From NCBI GenBank assembly GCA_012522875.1, contig JAAYJP010000071.1, forward strand, positions 1 through 15,884: a DNA stretch of 15,884 nt. Reading direction: 5' to 3'. The notes beneath the pieces are model-generated. The model did not search any database, was not told where the DNA came from, and saw nothing but the letters and a program-made list of their open reading frames with translations. Below are positions 13,929-15,884 of the stretch, piece after piece. Origin of the DNA: Clostridiales bacterium (lineage in GTDB: Bacteria > Bacillota > Clostridia > Christensenellales > Aristaeellaceae). Numbering within the stretch: position 1 is the first letter of the stretch; each line of letters starts with the position of its first letter. The position numbers and the translations under genes are program-made.

Positions 13929-15053
13929 TCATTGGTTCCTTTCAGCAGGGCGTTTGAAGACCCAGGATTTCTGCACGCGATAGTTTATAAAGAACAGCAT
14001 TGTATCAACGATGATTTTTACCAGGGTGCGCCCCATACCAAGCCAGAGGCTGAGCGCGTTGACCAGGGTGGCTGAGGCCAGCATGACCGCCATAACCAAA
14101 ACCGTGTAGCGAAAGAGCGAACCCCGGCTTTTGCTTGCGCGGAAAACGAACTGTTTGTTGACCTTGTAGTTGAACATTGCCGAGCAGGCTCTGGCTATGG
14201 CGGTTGCCGCCAGCACCTGGTAGTAGCTGCGCCCCCCTGACAGAACCGGGAAAAGAGCGCCCAGCAGCCATTTGTCAAGCAGCGTGAACAGCCCCAGGTC
14301 CAGCAGGGTTGAAATCAGGCTGTTGGAGGCGAACTTGAAAAAGTTTCGGAACAGCTGCGCATAGATGCGCACCGAGTCCTGGAACGGGCGGAAGTGGGAA
14401 CTTTGGTTCTCCTCCAGGTAAATGGTGCTGATGGTTACCTTGTTGAAGCCGATGTGCCAGCCGGCGCAGTAGACCAGCATGTTCATCTCATACTCAAAGC
14501 GGTCGCCCGGGACTTTGGTGATCCTTGGCATTAGTTCCCGGCTGATGCCCCGGAGGCCCGTCTGTGTGTCCGGCAGCCAGTGGCCATACAGGAGAGCAAA
14601 AAAGAATGTGGTGAGCCGGTTCCCCATGCGGCTCTTCGCCGGCACATCGCTTTGGGAAAAGTCCCGGGTGCCCAGCGCTAACTGTTCCGGATTATCCAGC
14701 ATGGCCGCCCCCACCTTCAGGCAGTCATCCACAGTGTGCTGCCCGTCTGAGTCGGCGGTGATGATGCCGGGTGCGTCAGGATAAGCGGCCATGATATGAT
14801 TCATCCCGTGCTTCAAGGCGTATCCCTTGCCCCGGTTGACCTCATATCCCAGAACATCACACTGGGGAAGGGCTTTGAGCGCCTCAAAAAAAGGCGCGTA
14901 GTCCGGTCCGGAGCCATCATTCACCACCACGATATGCTCAAATCCGCTCTTGACAAGAGCGCTCACATATTTTCCCAGCTTATCATCCGGGTGCAGGGAC
15001 GGGATAAGAATCACCGCTTGGCTCACATCTGGCAATGCTGTTCTCCACTTCAC
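13929..15053 (-). CDS. GT2 glycosyltransferase fused to GtrA-like membrane domain
   Basis: Predicted to move a sugar from a nucleotide donor to a polyprenyl phosphate (GT2) and to place or flip that lipid-linked sugar across the membrane (GtrA). Residues about 12-230 are a DPM1-like GT2 domain: ILIPSLHPDD (15-24), VVVNDGSGPD (42-51), the DxD-type ADSDGQH (100-106) and DTQTGLRGI (162-170). Residues about 237-366 are a GtrA domain with four hydrophobic helices, FKFASNSLISTLLDLGLF near its start and FNYKVNKQFVF at 294-304. The 374-residue start is a GTG at 15051-15053. A TTG at 15033-15035 with GGAG 7 nt upstream is an equally credible start, and a stop lies three codons before the GTG. It is first in the six-gene operon. 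Confidence 0.88.
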   Translation of the reverse strand: MKWRTALPDVSQAVILIPSLHPDDKLGKYVSALVKSGFEHIVVVNDGSGPDYAPFFEALKALPQCDVLGYEVNRGKGYALKHGMNHIMAAYPDAPGIITADSDGQHTVDDCLKVGAAMLDNPEQLALGTRDFSQSDVPAKSRMGNRLTTFFFALLYGHWLPDTQTGLRGISRELMPRITKVPGDRFEYEMNMLVYCAGWHIGFNKVTISTIYLEENQSSHFRPFQDSVRIYAQLFRNFFKFASNSLISTLLDLGLFTLLDKWLLGALFPVLSGGRSYYQVLAATAIARACSAMFNYKVNKQFVFRASKSRGSLFRYTVLVMAVMLASATLVNALSLWLGMGRTLVKIIVDTMLFFINYRVQKSWVFKRPAERNQ

Positions 15054-15089
15054 ACATGCTCACCCGGCGCTGCCCGCCGAAGCGTGGAT

Positions 15090-15118
15090 ATCATACCACT
15101 GCGGGGGCTTGATTGCAA
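15090..15118 (-). promoter_or_regulatory. Promoter of the six-gene envelope operon
   Basis: On the minus strand, TTGCAA (15113-15118), a 17-nt spacer and TATGAT (15090-15095) make a sigma-A-type promoter, with an extended -10 TG at 15097-15098. The predicted start is near 15083, about 30 nt before the GTG start of the glycosyltransferase gene. No other convincing promoter is seen within the operon, whose genes overlap or are 1-4 nt apart. Confidence 0.65.
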
Positions 15119-15123
15119 AAGGA

Positions 15124-15150
15124 TGACAGCTTGTTTCACGAATACTTCAC
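15124..15150 (+). promoter_or_regulatory. Possible tandem operator: TTCAC half-sites at 11-bp spacing
   Basis: TTCAC occurs at 15135-15139 and 15146-15150, exactly 11 bp apart, with a looser match TGACA at 15124-15128. Direct repeats at one helical turn are typical of OmpR/PhoB-type response regulators, and TTCACA resembles PhoP half-sites of B. subtilis. The site lies between the two divergent promoters, just upstream of the envelope operon's -35. The motif is short, so chance is a real alternative. Confidence 0.25.
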
Positions 15151-15239
15151 AAAAGGGCATGCTGGGACAATTTTGGGCATAGTGTCCATCAAAAAACGAA
15201 GTATCGGAAAATCGGTATCCGCTTTTGGCGGGGATGCGC

Positions 15240-15245
15240 TATGAT
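15240..15245 (+). promoter_or_regulatory. Possible -10 box of the MMPL gene
   Basis: TATGAT at 15240-15245 would give a start near 15252 and a leader of about 30 nt before the preferred ATG at 15283. No recognisable -35 lies 15-19 nt upstream, so this is weak. Direct repeats GTATC (15201 and 15215) and an inverted GGACA/TGTCC pair (15165-15169 and 15183-15187) lie upstream and might be operator sites. Nothing else is visible in the 15054-15282 gap. Confidence 0.3.
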
Positions 15246-15282
15246 AGCAAACACATTGAAAGCCGTATGGAAAGGAGCGCGG

Positions 15283-15884
15283 ATGCGGAAGTTCAGCAGT
15301 GTGGTTATCCGCCACAGAAGGGGAATACTGATTGCAGCGCTGATTGTTTGCGCCATCAGCGTATTTTTGACGCAGGCAGTGGCGGTCAACTACGACCTGG
15401 CGGGCTATCTGCCAAAAGATGCGCCCAGTACCCGGGCCCTGAACCTGGTGGCTGGCCGGACTCCCAACCTCCAGGTTTACTTGCCCGGACTTGGCATTAG
15501 TGAAGTCCGTTCGGCCAAGGAGCAACTTGCGGCCATCCCTGGCGTTGAACAGGTGCTATGGATGGATGATGCCCAATCTGGAATTATAAAGCCTTTGGAA
15601 GTTATTCCGGATTCCATCCGTGATTCCTTCTACCAGGAGGGACCCCTGTTCCAGGTGGTGGTGGCTGAGGAGGCCCAGAGCCATACGGTGCCGCTTATCC
15701 GGGAAGCCTTCCCCGGAGCGCTTATGAAAGGCCAGGCCGCTGACACCGCCCAAACGGTGAACACCACCATGTCAGAAGTGGCTTCTATTATGATCTACAT
15801 CCTGCCCATCTGCCTGGGGATTCTATTCATCGCCACCAATCATTGGCTGGAGCCGGCACTTTTTCTCCTGACCATTGGCGCTGC
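15283..15884 (+). CDS. MMPL/RND-family transporter, N-terminal part (cut by window edge)
   Basis: Start of a large inner-membrane exporter; MMPL-type proteins move lipids, lipid-linked polymers or amphipathic compounds using the proton gradient. The 200 visible residues have a first membrane helix at about 14-32, then the family-typical NYDLAGYLPKDAPSTRAL (36-53), an external domain of about 130 residues (LAAIPGVEQVLWMDD, PLFQVVVAEE), and a second membrane stretch beginning near VASIMIYILPICLGILFIAT (166-185). The family is usually 700 residues or more. The ATG at 15283-15285 has AAAGGAG (15271-15277) at ideal spacing. An in-frame ATG at 15241 would add 14 residues but overlaps the possible -10 box and lacks a good ribosome binding site. 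It is divergent from the envelope operon, hinting at shared control or a related substrate. Confidence 0.82.
   Translation, partial: MRKFSSVVIRHRRGILIAALIVCAISVFLTQAVAVNYDLAGYLPKDAPSTRALNLVAGRTPNLQVYLPGLGISEVRSAKEQLAAIPGVEQVLWMDDAQSGIIKPLEVIPDSIRDSFYQEGPLFQVVVAEEAQSHTVPLIREAFPGALMKGQAADTAQTVNTTMSEVASIMIYILPICLGILFIATNHWLEPALFLLTIGA

Overview
The window looks like chromosomal DNA of a moderately GC-rich Gram-positive anaerobe, most likely of class Clostridia. The support is an M3 oligoendopeptidase, a DUF896/UPF0291 protein, VanW-domain secreted proteins, a dxs-tlyA pair, strong GGAGG-type ribosome binding sites and frequent ATGA stop/start overlaps. No IS element, integrase, tRNA, rRNA or CRISPR array is visible, and coding density is very high. 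The assignment below class level is a guess.

Region 1 (1-4570, minus strand): an operon glnS-gltX-M3 oligoendopeptidase reads leftward from a promoter with a perfect TATAAT box at about 4541-4569. The peptidase runs off the left edge. Region 2 (about 4570-4795): a non-coding gap with two inverted repeats, one a nested hairpin of about 67 nt, not explained by any gene. Region 3 (4796-6978, minus): pdxA followed by an RlmI-type 23S rRNA methyltransferase, overlapping by ATGA. Region 4 (6979-9757): a compact divergent promoter, then dxs and tlyA on the plus strand, ending in an intrinsic terminator. The pdxA and dxs promoters sit back to back, so the gene making DXP and a gene of the DXP-consuming vitamin B6 route probably share one control region.

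Region 5 (9758-15053, minus): a tightly packed six-gene operon for the cell envelope. In transcription order it encodes a GT2 glycosyltransferase fused to a GtrA membrane domain, an exported NAGPA-type phosphodiester glycosidase, a polytopic Lgt-like protein lacking key Lgt residues, a small DUF896 protein, and two tandem secreted SH3-VanW proteins. It starts from a good extended -10 promoter at 15090-15118. Region 6 (15054-15884): a 229-nt divergent control region and the start of an MMPL/RND-family exporter gene on the plus strand, cut by the right edge.

The least ordinary part is region 5. Its genes suggest building, transferring and trimming a lipid- or phosphodiester-linked surface sugar, with wall-associated VanW proteins, beside an MMPL lipid/polymer exporter. 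That joint role is inferred from gene content and order only. The other genes are housekeeping: translation, rRNA modification, and isoprenoid and vitamin B6 supply.
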